Part shown: piece after piece, positions 7,908-17,759 of the stretch | How positions within the stretch are numbered: the stretch's first letter is position 1 | Layout: every line of letters starts with the position of its first letter | Source: Pseudomonas nunensis | GTDB taxonomy: Bacteria > Pseudomonadota > Gammaproteobacteria > Pseudomonadales > Pseudomonadaceae | NCBI RefSeq assembly: GCF_024296925.1 | Contig: NZ_CP101125.1 | Coordinates: forward strand, 1,366,501 to 1,430,500 | Length of the DNA: 64,000 nucleotides | Reading direction: 5' to 3' | Program-made: the position numbers and the translations under genes | The notes under the pieces: model-generated | What the model was told of the DNA's origin: nothing | Seen by the model: only the letters and a program-made list of their open reading frames with translations | The model's database searches: none

Positions 7908-9218
7908 ATGCAAGTTTCTGTTGAAAATACTTCTGCTCTTGAGCGCCGCATGAGCATCACCGTGCCGGCTGAGCGCATCGAGACTCAGGTCAACAAGCGT
8001 CTGCAGCAGACCGCCCAAAAGGCCAAGATTGCTGGCTTCCGTCCAGGCAAAGTGCCGATGAGTGAAATCAAGCGCCGTTTCGGTGCTGATGCACGTCAGG
8101 AAGCTGTTGGCGACGTGATCCAGTCCTCCTTCTACGAAGCTGTCGTTGAGCAGAAGCTGAACCCGGCTGGCGCTCCTTCGATCGAGCCTAAGTCGATCGA
8201 AGCTGGCAAAGATCTGGAATACGTCGCTATTTTCGAAGTGTTCCCGGAGTTCACTGTAGCCGGTTTCGACGGTATCACCGTTGAGCGCCTGAGCGCTGAC
8301 GTGGCTGACGCTGATCTGGACAAGATGCTGGACGTGCTGCGCAAGCAGAACACCCGTTTTGAAGTGGCTGAACGCGCTGCCCAGAACGAAGACCAACTGA
8401 ACATCGATTTCGTTGGCAAGGTTGACGGTGAAGTGTTCGCTGGCGGTTCCGCCAAAGGTACTCAGCTGGTTCTGGGTTCCGGCCGCATGATCCCTGGTTT
8501 CGAAGACGGTCTGGTTGGCGCTAAAGCCGGCGAAGAACGCGTTCTGAACCTGACCTTCCCAGAGGACTACCAGAACCTCGACCTCGCGGGCAAAACCGCT
8601 GAGTTCACCGTGACTGTGAACACTGTTTCCGAGCCAAAACTGCCAGAGCTGAACGAAGAGTTCTTCGCTCAATTCGGCATCAAGGAAACCGGTCTGGAAG
8701 GCTTCCGCACCGAAGTTCGCAAGAACATGGAGCGTGAACTGCGTCAGGCGATCAAATCCAAGGTCAAGAATCAGGTAATGGACGGTCTGCTGACCACCAA
8801 CCCGATCGAAGTGCCAAAGGCACTGCTGTCCAACGAAGTTGACCGTCTGCGCGTGCAGGCTGTTCAACAGTTTGGCGGCAACATCAAGCCTGACCAACTG
8901 CCGGCCGAGCTGTTCGAAGAACAAGCCAAGCGCCGCGTTGTACTGGGTCTGATCGTGGCTGAAGTGGTCAAGCAATTCGACCTCAAGCCTGACGAAGCCC
9001 GCGTTCGCGAAATGATTCAGGAAATGGCTTCGGCCTACCAAGAGCCTGAGCAGGTTGTGTCCTGGTACTACAAGAACGACCAGCAACTGAACGAAGTTCG
9101 TTCGGTTGTGCTGGAAGAACAAGTTGTGGATACTGTTCTGCAGAAAGCTAGCGTGACCGACAAGTCGGTCTCTTACGAAGAAGCAGTCAAGCCGGTAGAA
9201 GCTCCACAAGCCGACTGA
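7908..9218 (+). CDS. tig: trigger factor
   Basis: This ribosome-bound chaperone and peptidyl-prolyl isomerase acts on nascent chains at the exit tunnel. The start is the ATG at 7908 ([15 protein letters not shown]), preceded by ACGAGGAA; a longer frame exists but lacks support. The ribosome-binding loop [17 protein letters not shown] is at about residues 44-60, the FKBP-type domain at about 150-245, and the long C-terminal chaperone arms follow. The 436-aa length is standard. It heads the tig-clpP-clpX-lon block. Confidence 0.97.
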   Translation: MQVSVENTSALERRMSITVPAERIETQVNKRLQQTAQKAKIAGFRPGKVPMSEIKRRFGADARQEAVGDVIQSSFYEAVVEQKLNPAGAPSIEPKSIEAGKDLEYVAIFEVFPEFTVAGFDGITVERLSADVADADLDKMLDVLRKQNTRFEVAERAAQNEDQLNIDFVGKVDGEVFAGGSAKGTQLVLGSGRMIPGFEDGLVGAKAGEERVLNLTFPEDYQNLDLAGKTAEFTVTVNTVSEPKLPELNEEFFAQFGIKETGLEGFRTEVRKNMERELRQAIKSKVKNQVMDGLLTTNPIEVPKALLSNEVDRLRVQAVQQFGGNIKPDQLPAELFEEQAKRRVVLGLIVAEVVKQFDLKPDEARVREMIQEMASAYQEPEQVVSWYYKNDQQLNEVRSVVLEEQVVDTVLQKASVTDKSVSYEEAVKPVEAPQAD

Positions 9219-9244
9219 TCGTTTCTGTAGTAGGAAGTAATCAC

Positions 9245-9272
9245 CATAAGCCAGCCTTCGTGCTGGCTTATG
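9245..9272 (+). terminator. hairpin between tig and clpP
   Basis: CATAAGCCAGC pairs with GCTGGCTTATG around CTTCGT. There is no long T run, so it may be an attenuator or an RNA-stability stem. Confidence 0.6.
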
Positions 9273-9311
9273 CGTATTCAAGACATAACTATTTGGGAGT
9301 GACTGCAGAGC

Positions 9312-9947
9312 ATGTTCCGTAATTCGTATATTCAGCAGAACTCTGATATCCAGGCCGCAGGCGGCCTGGTCCCGATGGTTGTCGAGCAGTCCGCTCGTGG
9401 CGAGCGCGCCTACGACATCTATTCGCGCCTTCTCAAGGAGCGAGTGATCTTTCTGGTTGGCCCGGTAGAGGACTACATGGCTAACCTGATTTGTGCGCAA
9501 CTGCTGTTCCTTGAAGCGGAAAACCCGGACAAGGACATCCATCTTTATATCAACTCCCCGGGCGGTTCGGTGACAGCAGGCATGTCGATCTACGACACCA
9601 TGCAGTTCATCAAACCCAACGTATCGACCACCTGTATCGGCCAGGCGTGCAGCATGGGCGCTTTCCTGCTGACGGCCGGTGCCCCTGGCAAGCGTTTCTG
9701 CCTGCCGAACTCGCGTGTGATGATTCACCAGCCATTGGGCGGTTTCCAGGGCCAGGCGTCGGATATCGAAATCCATGCCAAGGAAATCCTCTTCATTCGT
9801 GAGCGTCTCAACACGCTGATGGCCAAGCACAGCGGGCACACTCTTGAAGAAATCGAGCGCGACACCAACCGCGATAACTTCATGAGCGCAGAAGCCGCGC
9901 GTGAATACGGCTTGATCGATGAAGTGATCAGCCAGCGCCCCGCTTAA
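9312..9947 (+). CDS. clpP: ATP-dependent Clp protease proteolytic subunit
   Basis: ClpP forms the double-ring serine protease chamber used by ClpX and ClpA. The catalytic triad is visible: S114 in [11 protein letters not shown]139 in MIHQPLGG and D188 in ERDTNRDN. The 211-aa length and N-terminal propeptide region fit the family. A GGGAG ribosome site lies just upstream. clpX follows after about 110 nt on the same strand. Confidence 0.98.
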   Translation: MFRNSYIQQNSDIQAAGGLVPMVVEQSARGERAYDIYSRLLKERVIFLVGPVEDYMANLICAQLLFLEAENPDKDIHLYINSPGGSVTAGMSIYDTMQFIKPNVSTTCIGQACSMGAFLLTAGAPGKRFCLPNSRVMIHQPLGGFQGQASDIEIHAKEILFIRERLNTLMAKHSGHTLEEIERDTNRDNFMSAEAAREYGLIDEVISQRPA

Positions 9948-9991
9948 ATTAAGCAGCTCAAAATAGGCTTGGTCGGCTGCTCCGATCACTA

Positions 9992-10011
9992 GCGGGCTTG
10001 AAAAAGCCCGC
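9992..10011 (+). terminator. hairpin between clpP and clpX
   Basis: GCGGGCTT pairs with AAGCCCGC around a four-base A-rich loop. No T run follows, so partial termination or mRNA processing is more likely than full termination. Confidence 0.55.
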
Positions 10012-10059
10012 AATAGCCTTCATCTTGTGTTGCAAGCCTATCGGATTTGGATCGAACGA

Positions 10060-11343
10060 ATGACTGACACCCGCAACGGCGAGGACAACGGCAAGCTGCT
10101 CTATTGCTCCTTCTGTGGCAAAAGCCAGCATGAAGTGCGCAAATTGATTGCCGGTCCCTCGGTCTTTATTTGCGACGAGTGCGTCGACCTGTGCAATGAC
10201 ATCATCCGTGAGGAGGTGCAGGAAGCCCAGGCCGAGAGCAGCGCGCATAAATTGCCATCGCCTAAAGAAATCAGCGGCATCCTTGATCAGTACGTGATTG
10301 GTCAGGAACGTGCGAAAAAGGTTCTGGCCGTAGCGGTATACAACCACTACAAGCGTCTGAACCAGCGTGACAAAAAGAATGACGACGTCGAACTCGGCAA
10401 AAGCAACATCTTGCTGATCGGCCCCACAGGCTCGGGTAAAACCCTGCTTGCCGAAACACTGGCCCGCTTGCTGAACGTTCCGTTCACCATCGCCGACGCA
10501 ACCACCCTCACCGAGGCAGGTTACGTAGGTGAAGATGTCGAGAACATCATTCAGAAGCTGCTGCAGAAGTGCGATTACGACGTAGAAAAAGCCCAGATGG
10601 GCATTGTCTACATCGATGAGATCGACAAGATCTCGCGCAAGTCTGACAACCCGTCGATCACCCGGGACGTTTCCGGTGAAGGCGTGCAGCAGGCCCTGCT
10701 CAAATTGATCGAAGGCACGGTCGCTTCCGTTCCCCCGCAAGGTGGTCGCAAGCATCCGCAGCAGGAATTCCTTCAGGTCGACACCCGTAACATCCTGTTC
10801 ATCTGCGGTGGCGCTTTCTCCGGTCTGGAAAAAGTTATTCAAAACCGTTCCACCAAAGGTGGCATCGGTTTCAACGCAGAAGTACGCAGCAAGGAAGAAG
10901 GCAAGAAAGTTGGTGAATCCCTGCGTGAAGTCGAGCCTGACGATCTGGTCAAGTTCGGTCTGATCCCGGAATTCGTCGGTCGTCTGCCGGTCCTCGCTAC
11001 GCTGGACGAGCTTGATGAAGCTGCGTTGATGCAGATTCTCACCGAGCCGAAAAATGCTCTGACCAAGCAGTACGCCAAGCTGTTCGAGATGGAAGGCGTG
11101 GACCTGGAATTCCGGGCCGACGCACTGAAATCGGTCGCTAAACGTGCCCTGGAACGTAAAACCGGTGCCCGTGGTCTGCGCTCGATTCTCGAAGGTGTAT
11201 TGCTCGACACTATGTATGAAATCCCCTCGCAGTCCGAGGTGAGCAAAGTAGTGATCGATGAAAGCGTTATCGAAGGCAAGTCCAAGCCACTGTATATCTA
11301 CGAAAACAGTGAGCCGACAGCCAAGGCCGCGCCAGACGCTTAA
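10060..11343 (+). CDS. clpX: ATP-dependent Clp protease ATP-binding subunit ClpX
   Basis: This AAA+ unfoldase delivers tagged proteins to ClpP. The start is the ATG at 10060 ([20 protein letters not shown]). The N-terminal zinc-binding domain has C16, C19, C38 and C41. The Walker A GPTGSGKT is at about residues 121-128 and Walker B ([10 protein letters not shown]) follows; the IGF loop ([10 protein letters not shown]) for ClpP docking is also present. The 427-aa length is standard. A strong terminator follows. Confidence 0.98.
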   Translation: MTDTRNGEDNGKLLYCSFCGKSQHEVRKLIAGPSVFICDECVDLCNDIIREEVQEAQAESSAHKLPSPKEISGILDQYVIGQERAKKVLAVAVYNHYKRLNQRDKKNDDVELGKSNILLIGPTGSGKTLLAETLARLLNVPFTIADATTLTEAGYVGEDVENIIQKLLQKCDYDVEKAQMGIVYIDEIDKISRKSDNPSITRDVSGEGVQQALLKLIEGTVASVPPQGGRKHPQQEFLQVDTRNILFICGGAFSGLEKVIQNRSTKGGIGFNAEVRSKEEGKKVGESLREVEPDDLVKFGLIPEFVGRLPVLATLDELDEAALMQILTEPKNALTKQYAKLFEMEGVDLEFRADALKSVAKRALERKTGARGLRSILEGVLLDTMYEIPSQSEVSKVVIDESVIEGKSKPLYIYENSEPTAKAAPDA

Positions 11344-11364
11344 GCGTCACGCTGCTGGAACAAA

Positions 11365-11394
11365 GAAGGGGCCTTCGGGCCCCTTTTCTTTTAA
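11365..11394 (+). terminator. terminator after clpX
   Basis: AAGGGGCC/GGCCCCTT around TTCG, followed by a T-rich tract. Confidence 0.9.
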
Positions 11395-11418
11395 AGCGTT
11401 TTTAACACCCTCTTTGCG

Positions 11419-11447
11419 CTTGTTTTTTTTGAAAGCAGCCCCCATCT
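11419..11447 (+). promoter_or_regulatory. predicted heat-shock (sigma-32) promoter of lon
   Basis: CTTGTTT at 11419-11425 and CCCCATCT at 11440-11447 are separated by 14 nt, matching the sigma-32 form CTTGAAA-N(11-16)-CCCCATNT with two differences in the -35 word. It is about 60 nt upstream of lon and after the clpX terminator. Confidence 0.65.
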
Positions 11448-11505
11448 TGGTTTCAAGCTTACTTCCATCTGTTTACGGCCTTATGGCCGCCGTAGAGGCG
11501 AAATC

Positions 11506-13902
11506 ATGAAGACAACCATCGAATTGCCTCTCCTGCCATTGCGTGATGTCGTGGTTTATCCGCACATGGTTATCCCGCTGTTCGTGGGGCGCGAGAAATC
11601 CATCGAAGCCCTCGAGGCAGCGATGACGGGCGACAAGCAGATCCTTCTGCTGGCTCAGAGAAACCCTGCTGACGACGATCCCGGTGAAGAAGCACTCTAT
11701 CGCGTAGGTACCATCGCAACCGTTCTGCAACTGCTCAAGCTGCCTGACGGCACCGTCAAGGTTCTGGTCGAAGGCGAGCAGCGGGGCGCCGTGGAGCGCT
11801 TCAGCGAAGTCGACGGCCACCTGCGTGCCGAAGTGTCGCTGATCGACGAAGTCGACGCGCCTGAGCGCGAGTCGGAAGTTTTCGTTCGTAGTCTGCTGGC
11901 TCAGTTCGAACAATATGTGCAGCTGGGCAAGAAAGTCCCGGCTGAAGTCCTGTCGTCGCTCAACAGCATCGACGAACCAGGTCGTCTGGTCGACACCATG
12001 GCCGCGCACATGGCCCTGAAGATCGAGCAGAAGCAGGAAATTCTCGAAATCATCGATTTGTCGGCCCGGGTCGAGCACGTCCTGGCGCTGCTGGATGCCG
12101 AGATCGATCTGCTGCAAGTCGAAAAACGCATTCGCGGTCGCGTCAAAAAACAAATGGAGCGCAGTCAGCGCGAGTACTACCTGAATGAGCAGATGAAGGC
12201 CATTCAGAAAGAGCTCGGCGACAGCGAGGAAGGCCACAACGAAATCGAAGAGCTGAAAAAGCGCATCGATGCCGCTGGCCTGCCGAAAGATGCCCTGGCC
12301 AAGGCTCAGGGCGAACTGAACAAGCTGAAACAAATGTCGCCAATGTCCGCGGAAGCGACGGTGGTGCGTTCGTACATCGACTGGCTGGTTCAGGTGCCGT
12401 GGAAGGCTCAGAGTAAAGTGCGTCTGGACCTTGCCCGTGCCGAAGATATTCTCGACGCCGACCACTATGGTCTGGACGAAGTCAAAGAACGCATCCTCGA
12501 ATACCTCGCCGTGCAAAAGCGCGTGAAGAAGATTCGTGGTCCGGTGCTGTGCCTGGTCGGTCCTCCTGGGGTGGGTAAAACTTCCCTGGCGGAGTCGATT
12601 GCTCACGCCACCAACCGCAAATTCGTACGTATGGCCCTCGGTGGCGTGCGCGATGAAGCGGAAATTCGTGGTCATCGCCGTACTTACATCGGTTCGATGC
12701 CAGGAAGATTGATTCAAAAGATGACAAAGGTGGGCGTTCGCAACCCGCTGTTCCTGCTCGATGAAATCGACAAAATGGGCAGCGACATGCGTGGTGACCC
12801 GGCGTCGGCGTTGCTGGAAGTGCTCGATCCAGAGCAGAACCACAACTTCAACGATCACTATCTGGAAGTCGACTACGACCTGTCCGATGTGATGTTCCTT
12901 TGCACCTCCAACTCCATGAACATCCCGCCGGCGCTGCTGGACCGGATGGAAGTGATTCGTCTGCCGGGCTACACCGAAGACGAGAAGATCAACATCGCCG
13001 TCAAATACCTCTCGCCGAAGCAGATTGCTGCCAACGGCTTGAAGAAAGGCGAGCTGGAATTCGACGCCGAAGCGATCCGCGACATCATCCGCTACTACAC
13101 CCGCGAAGCCGGTGTACGGGGGCTTGAGCGCCAGATTGCCAAGGTTTGCCGCAAGACGGTCAAAGAGCACGCACTGGAAAAACGCTTCTCGGTGAAGGTC
13201 ACCGCAGACATGCTGGAACACTTCCTGGGTGTGCGCAAATTCCGTTACGGCCTGGCTGAATCCCAGGATCAGATCGGTCAGGTGACCGGCCTGGCGTGGA
13301 CTCAGGTGGGCGGAGAATTGCTGACCATCGAAGCCGCTGTCGTACCGGGCAAAGGCCAGTTGATCAAGACCGGTTCGCTGGGGGATGTGATGGTCGAATC
13401 GATCACCGCCGCCCTGACCGTGGTCCGTAGCCGTGCCAAGAGCCTGGGGATCCCCCTGGACTTCCACGAGAAGCGCGACACGCACATCCATATGCCGGAA
13501 GGGGCGACCCCGAAGGACGGCCCTAGCGCTGGTGTAGGCATGTGCACGGCCCTGGTGTCAGCATTGACCGGGATTCCTGTACGCGCAGACGTAGCCATGA
13601 CTGGCGAAATCACCCTGCGTGGCCAGGTGCTGGCGATCGGTGGTTTGAAGGAAAAACTGCTGGCGGCTCACCGTGGCGGGATCAAGACTGTGATCATTCC
13701 TGAAGAGAACGTACGCGATCTGAAGGAAATTCCTGACAATATTAAGCAAGATCTGCAGATTAAACCGGTTAAATGGATTGACGAGGTCCTGCAAATTGCG
13801 CTGCAATACGCGCCGGAGCCCTTGCCGGATGTGGCTCCGGAGATAGTTGCAAAGGATGAAAAACGCGAGTCTGACTCTAAGGAAAGAATTAGCACGCATT
13901 AG
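11506..13902 (+). CDS. lon: ATP-dependent serine protease Lon
   Basis: This cytosolic AAA+ protease degrades misfolded and regulatory proteins. The 798-aa protein has the N-terminal substrate domain (LPLLPLRDVVVYPHMVIPLF), coiled-coil middle region, Walker A GPPGVGKT at residues 352-359, and the C-terminal Ser/Lys protease domain with the nucleophile S674 in PKDGPSAGVGM and the catalytic Lys near residue 717. A ribosome site (AGAGGCG) precedes the ATG. Confidence 0.98.
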   Translation: MKTTIELPLLPLRDVVVYPHMVIPLFVGREKSIEALEAAMTGDKQILLLAQRNPADDDPGEEALYRVGTIATVLQLLKLPDGTVKVLVEGEQRGAVERFSEVDGHLRAEVSLIDEVDAPERESEVFVRSLLAQFEQYVQLGKKVPAEVLSSLNSIDEPGRLVDTMAAHMALKIEQKQEILEIIDLSARVEHVLALLDAEIDLLQVEKRIRGRVKKQMERSQREYYLNEQMKAIQKELGDSEEGHNEIEELKKRIDAAGLPKDALAKAQGELNKLKQMSPMSAEATVVRSYIDWLVQVPWKAQSKVRLDLARAEDILDADHYGLDEVKERILEYLAVQKRVKKIRGPVLCLVGPPGVGKTSLAESIAHATNRKFVRMALGGVRDEAEIRGHRRTYIGSMPGRLIQKMTKVGVRNPLFLLDEIDKMGSDMRGDPASALLEVLDPEQNHNFNDHYLEVDYDLSDVMFLCTSNSMNIPPALLDRMEVIRLPGYTEDEKINIAVKYLSPKQIAANGLKKGELEFDAEAIRDIIRYYTREAGVRGLERQIAKVCRKTVKEHALEKRFSVKVTADMLEHFLGVRKFRYGLAESQDQIGQVTGLAWTQVGGELLTIEAAVVPGKGQLIKTGSLGDVMVESITAALTVVRSRAKSLGIPLDFHEKRDTHIHMPEGATPKDGPSAGVGMCTALVSALTGIPVRADVAMTGEITLRGQVLAIGGLKEKLLAAHRGGIKTVIIPEENVRDLKEIPDNIKQDLQIKPVKWIDEVLQIALQYAPEPLPDVAPEIVAKDEKRESDSKERISTH

Positions 13903-13926
13903 TACGCATTTGCCTGGGGGGCTTCC

Positions 13927-13956
13927 TTGACAGTTTTTTAGAGCCCTTGTTATAAA
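13927..13956 (+). promoter_or_regulatory. predicted sigma-70 promoter of hupB
   Basis: TTGACA (13927-13932) and TATAAA (13951-13956) are 18 nt apart, or 17 nt if TTATAA is used. This is close to consensus, as expected for an abundant nucleoid protein, and gives a leader of about 90 nt. Confidence 0.8.
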
Positions 13957-14050
13957 GCGGCTCTTAAGTGTCTGTAGGCCATTCAGCACTCGTTTTTGCT
14001 TTCACCAAAAAACTTAGAATCATACTCAAATAGATATAAGGGGACTTAGA

Positions 14051-14323
14051 GTGAACAAGTCGGAACTGATTGATGCTATCGCTGCATCCGCTGATATCCC
14101 GAAAGCTGCTGCTGGCCGTGCGCTGGACGCTGTAATCGAATCCGTCACTGGCGCTCTCAAGGCTGGCGACTCTGTTGTTCTGGTTGGTTTCGGTACGTTC
14201 TCCGTGACTGATCGTCCAGCTCGCATCGGTCGTAACCCACAGACTGGTAAGACACTGGAAATCGCAGCTGCTAAAAAACCAGGTTTCAAAGCCGGTAAAG
14301 CACTGAAAGAAGCTGTCAACTAA
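14051..14323 (+). CDS. hupB: DNA-binding protein HU-beta
   Basis: This 90-aa nucleoid protein bends and compacts DNA as a dimer. The sequence [20 protein letters not shown] begins the helical dimer domain, and the beta-arm contains the conserved [20 protein letters not shown]. The GTG start is preceded by AAGGGG. It lies after lon in the order typical of gamma-proteobacteria. Confidence 0.98.
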   Translation: MNKSELIDAIAASADIPKAAAGRALDAVIESVTGALKAGDSVVLVGFGTFSVTDRPARIGRNPQTGKTLEIAAAKKPGFKAGKALKEAVN

Positions 14324-14376
14324 GTTTGATTCAGGTTTTTGCCTATCCGGGTCGGGGTCATGCCTGACCTGGCAGC

Positions 14377-14454
14377 GGAGCGGTAGTCCAGCCAACAAGT
14401 CGTTGATCTGAGACACCGAGGGTCGCAAGTTCGAACCCTCGGTCCGCTCCGCCA
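14377..14454 (+). pseudogene. degenerate tRNA-like sequence (tRNA-Asp related)
   Basis: The 78-nt segment has a perfect 7-bp acceptor (GGAGCGG/CCGCTCC), TA at positions 8-9, a GTTCGAA T-loop-like motif and an encoded GCCA end, all as in Pseudomonas tRNA-Asp. The D-stem has no partner and no normal anticodon stem-loop forms; instead ACCGAGGG pairs with CCCTCGGT in a single 8-bp hairpin. It lies between hupB and a terminator, so it is probably transcribed with hupB. It may be a decayed tRNA or a tRNA-mimic 3' structure. Confidence 0.6.
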
Positions 14455-14461
14455 GTTACGA

Positions 14462-14489
14462 GAAGGCGCATCCCCGGATGCGCCTTTCT
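14462..14489 (+). terminator. terminator after hupB/tRNA-like segment
   Basis: AAGGCGCATCC/GGATGCGCCTT followed by TCTTCT. Confidence 0.85.
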
Positions 14490-14556
14490 TCTATCCGGAT
14501 TCTACCCACGCTCCACGGTTGCCTAATTTTGAAGTTCAACCGTTTCTGGGGGACGC

Positions 14557-16428
14557 ATGCTGCAGAATATCAGGGACAATTCACAAGGCTGGATTGCCAA
14601 GACCATTATCGGGGTCATCGTTGCACTGATGGCTTTGACCGGTTTCGACGCCATTTTCAAGGCCACGACGCACAGCAATGATGCGGCCAAGGTCAACGGC
14701 GAAGAAATCAGCCAGAACGAGCTGAGCCAGGCCGTCGATATGCAACGCCGTCAGCTGATGCAACAGCTGGGCAAGGATTTCGATGCCTCTTTGCTTGACG
14801 AAAAAATGTTGCGCGAATCGGCCCTCAAAGGCCTGATCGATCGCAAACTGCTGCTGCAAGGCGCAGAAAAATCGAAATTCGCTTTCTCCGAAGCCGCTTT
14901 GGACCAGGTGATCCTGCAGACGCCTGAATTCCAGGTTGACGGCAAGTTCAGCCCTGAGCGTTTCGACCAGGTGATCCGTCAGCTGGGCTACAGCCGTATG
15001 CAATTCCGCCAGATGCTGGCTCAGGAAATGCTGATCGGCCAGCTGCGTGCTGGCTTGGCCGGCAGCGGTTTTGTCACCGATGCACAGGTTCTGGCCTTCG
15101 CCCGTCTGGAAAAACAGACCCGCGATTTCGCGACCCTGAACATCAAGGCTGACCCGGCGGCAGTGAAACTGACCGACGATGAGGTCAAGGCTTACTACGA
15201 CGAGCACGCCAAGGAATTCATGACGCCGGATCAGGTGGTCATCGATTACCTGGAATTGAAGAAGTCTTCCTTCTTTGATCAGGTCACCGTCAAGGACGAA
15301 GACCTGCAAGAGGCTTATCAGAAAGAAACCGCCAACCTGGCTGAACAACGCCGGGCTGCGCATATTCTGATCGAAGTGAACGACAAGGTGACCGAGGCGC
15401 AAGCCAAGGCCAAGATCGAAGAAGTGCAAGCGCGCCTGGCCAAAGGCGAGAAGTTCGAGGCGCTGGCCAAGGAATTCTCCCAGGATCCGGGTTCGGCGAA
15501 CAATGGCGGTGACCTCGGTTACGCCGGTCCTGGCGTCTACGATCCAGCGTTTGAAAAAGCCCTGTATTCGTTGACCAAGGATCAAGTGTCGGAGCCAATC
15601 CGCACTGACTTCGGTTTCCACCTGATCAAGCTGTTGGGTGTTGAAGCGCCGGAAGTTCCGACGTTTGCCAGCCTCAAGGCCAAGCTGACCCGTGAGGCGA
15701 AAACCCAGCAGGTCGAGCAGCGTTTCGTCGAGGCGACCAAGCAACTGGAAGACTCGTCGTTCGAAGCGTCCGATCTGGCTCAGCCAGCACAAGACTTGAA
15801 GCTGACCGTCCACACTTCCGCGCCGTTCGGCCGTGAGGGTGGCGAAGGTGTTGCGGCCAACCGTGCCGTGGTCACTGCCGCGTTCAGTCCTGAAGTGCTG
15901 GATGAAGGTGCCAACAGCACCGCCATCGAGCTCGATCCGGAAACCGTGATCGTGTTGCGCGCCAAGGAGCACTTGAAGCCTTCGCAGTTGCCGCTCGAAA
16001 GCGTTGCCGCCAGCATCCGTACGCAGTTGGCCAAGGAACACGCCAGTGCTGCCGCCAAGACCAAGGCTGATGAGTTGATCGCTAGCCTGCGCGATGGCAA
16101 GACACCGCTGGACAAGGCGATTGACGGCCAGAACTGGAAAGTTGCTGCTGCCGCCACTCGTGCGCAGGAAGGGGTTGACCCAACCGTGCTGCAAGCGTTG
16201 TTCCGCATGCCTAAGCCTGCCGCCAAGGACAAGCCGACATTCAGCAGCGTGACCCTGGCCGATGGTAGCCTGGTGATCGTGCGCCTGAACGGTGTGAACG
16301 AAGCCGCGGCACCGACCGATGAAGAGAAGGCTCAATACCGTCGCTTCCTCGCGTCGCGCATTGGCCAGCAAGACTTTGCGGCCTACCGCAAGCAGCTGGA
16401 AGGCGAGGCTGAGATCAAGCGTTATTAA
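14557..16428 (+). CDS. ppiD: periplasmic chaperone/peptidyl-prolyl isomerase PpiD
   Basis: PpiD is anchored in the inner membrane near the Sec translocon and helps newly exported proteins fold. The 623-aa protein has a single N-terminal membrane anchor (WIAKTIIGVIVALMALTGFD), a SurA_N-like region (about 40-200) and a parvulin domain at about 265-360 (AAHILIEV ... GGDLGYAGPGVYDPAFEKA). The start ATG is preceded by GGGGGAC. The place after hupB is conserved. A terminator follows. Confidence 0.96.
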   Translation: MLQNIRDNSQGWIAKTIIGVIVALMALTGFDAIFKATTHSNDAAKVNGEEISQNELSQAVDMQRRQLMQQLGKDFDASLLDEKMLRESALKGLIDRKLLLQGAEKSKFAFSEAALDQVILQTPEFQVDGKFSPERFDQVIRQLGYSRMQFRQMLAQEMLIGQLRAGLAGSGFVTDAQVLAFARLEKQTRDFATLNIKADPAAVKLTDDEVKAYYDEHAKEFMTPDQVVIDYLELKKSSFFDQVTVKDEDLQEAYQKETANLAEQRRAAHILIEVNDKVTEAQAKAKIEEVQARLAKGEKFEALAKEFSQDPGSANNGGDLGYAGPGVYDPAFEKALYSLTKDQVSEPIRTDFGFHLIKLLGVEAPEVPTFASLKAKLTREAKTQQVEQRFVEATKQLEDSSFEASDLAQPAQDLKLTVHTSAPFGREGGEGVAANRAVVTAAFSPEVLDEGANSTAIELDPETVIVLRAKEHLKPSQLPLESVAASIRTQLAKEHASAAAKTKADELIASLRDGKTPLDKAIDGQNWKVAAAATRAQEGVDPTVLQALFRMPKPAAKDKPTFSSVTLADGSLVIVRLNGVNEAAAPTDEEKAQYRRFLASRIGQQDFAAYRKQLEGEAEIKRY

Positions 16429-16456
16429 TCGCTGATTGAGTTTCGCGCTACACAAG

Positions 16457-16485
16457 AACCCCGGTCGAAAGGCCGGGGTTTTTTG
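16457..16485 (+). terminator. terminator after ppiD
   Basis: AACCCCGG/CCGGGGTT with a T6 run. Confidence 0.92.
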
Positions 16486-16656
16486 TGGGAGAAGCAAAAT
16501 ACTGCCCCGATTCATCGGGAATTCACGAAGATGTGCGACTTTTCCCACATATAACGGTCAACACACCTGTAACCGTTTTAAGACACTAATCGATGCGCAC
16601 CTAAGCATCGATCTGTTGCACAATACGCCCCGGACCGTTTTCTCTCAGGATGTTCA

Positions 16657-17499
16657 ATGTTTAGATCAATTCCCATGCGTGTTGTAGGGCTGGCACTGGT
16701 GCTGGCCGTCGCTGCCGGTTGTTCGTCGAAAAAAGCCGCCATCTATGAGCATGAGAACTTCGACGACTCCGGGACATTTTCTCGCAGCTACCCGGTAACC
16801 GATGCCCAGACCTGTGAAGCCGCGCGTCGTGCGTTACTCAGCCAGGGCTACATCATCACCAGCAGCGATCCGAAACTGGTCAGCGGACACAAGAGCTTCC
16901 AGCAAACCGGCGAGACCCACATGGAGATCAGCTTCAGTGTGGTCTGTGCCGATGATGGCTCCGAAGGGCACCACGCGACCATGTTTGCCAACGCCTTGCA
17001 GGATCGCTACGCGCTGAAGAAGACCAACAACTCCGCCAGCCTCGGGGTCGGCGTGTTGGGTTCGGTGTCGATGCCGATCGGCTCGTCCGATGACTCGATG
17101 GTCAAGGTCGCCAGCGAAACCGTGTCCTCGGCCAAGTTCTACGAACGTTTCTTTACCCTGGTTGAGTTGTTCCTGCCGCCGGAAGCGAAGAAAGCGGCGC
17201 ACATCGTCGAGAAGCCGAAAACCGACCTGGGGGTGCCTGAAGCCAAGGCTGCGCCGGCAGCACTGGCGCCAACGCCAGCACCTGCCGCAGAACCTGCAGC
17301 GGCTCCGACACCTGCTGAAACAGCTCCGGCACCTGCTGAAGCGGCACCTGTCAGCTCGGAGCCAGTTGCTCCTCCACCGGAAGCTGCACCGATCGCTCCT
17401 GCTCAAACGTCCGAACCAGCTCCAGCCACCGAGACCATCACGCCGCCGTCGCATCCAGATAACATGCCACCGCCAAGCGAACCGATCCCGGCCCAGTAA
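16657..17499 (+). CDS. DUF2242-type lipoprotein with Ala/Pro-rich tail
   Basis: The signal peptide ends in a lipobox (VAAGC). Residues about 30-180 match the DUF2242 pattern (FDDSGTFSRSYPVTDAQTCEAARRALLSQGYII). The last 80 residues are a low-complexity Ala/Pro/Glu tail (repeats of APAEAAP type), probably a flexible spacer at the cell envelope. It follows ppiD on the same strand but after a terminator. Molecular function is unknown. Confidence 0.7.
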   Translation: MFRSIPMRVVGLALVLAVAAGCSSKKAAIYEHENFDDSGTFSRSYPVTDAQTCEAARRALLSQGYIITSSDPKLVSGHKSFQQTGETHMEISFSVVCADDGSEGHHATMFANALQDRYALKKTNNSASLGVGVLGSVSMPIGSSDDSMVKVASETVSSAKFYERFFTLVELFLPPEAKKAAHIVEKPKTDLGVPEAKAAPAALAPTPAPAAEPAAAPTPAETAPAPAEAAPVSSEPVAPPPEAAPIAPAQTSEPAPATETITPPSHPDNMPPPSEPIPAQ

Positions 17500-17509
17500 A
17501 AGATCCAGG

Positions 17510-17547
17510 CGTTACGGGACGTGTCAGAAGGCACGCATCCCGTAACG
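17510..17547 (+). terminator. hairpin after the DUF2242 gene
   Basis: CGTTACGGGA pairs with TCCCGTAACG, extended by CGTG/CACG after a small bulge. There is no T run, so the assignment is moderate. Confidence 0.5.
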
Positions 17548-17759
17548 GCCATCAAGCCTGATACACGTTAAACCAGGTCGTTTTCCTACGGCCTGTATCG
17601 AAAAAATCCTGTGATAAATTCCTGACCACCTGCTACGTTTTATTCAGTAGCGGCAGAGTGTCGTGTGAACGTCATTTTTCTTTCATGCGGGCACTTTATG
17701 CTCAAGGCGCTGGTCATTTGATCAGGCCATTTTTAATGAGTGAAAGGGGGAACATCACA

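Noticed and set aside
7881-10013. Long open frame (710 codons) on the minus strand across tig and clpP
   Set aside because: It is antisense to two certain genes and comes from their GC-biased codons; there is no ribosome site or family match.
11473-13491. Long open frame on the minus strand across lon
   Set aside because: Antisense shadow of lon, whose motifs are complete.
14581-16548. Long open frame on the minus strand across ppiD
   Set aside because: Antisense shadow of ppiD.
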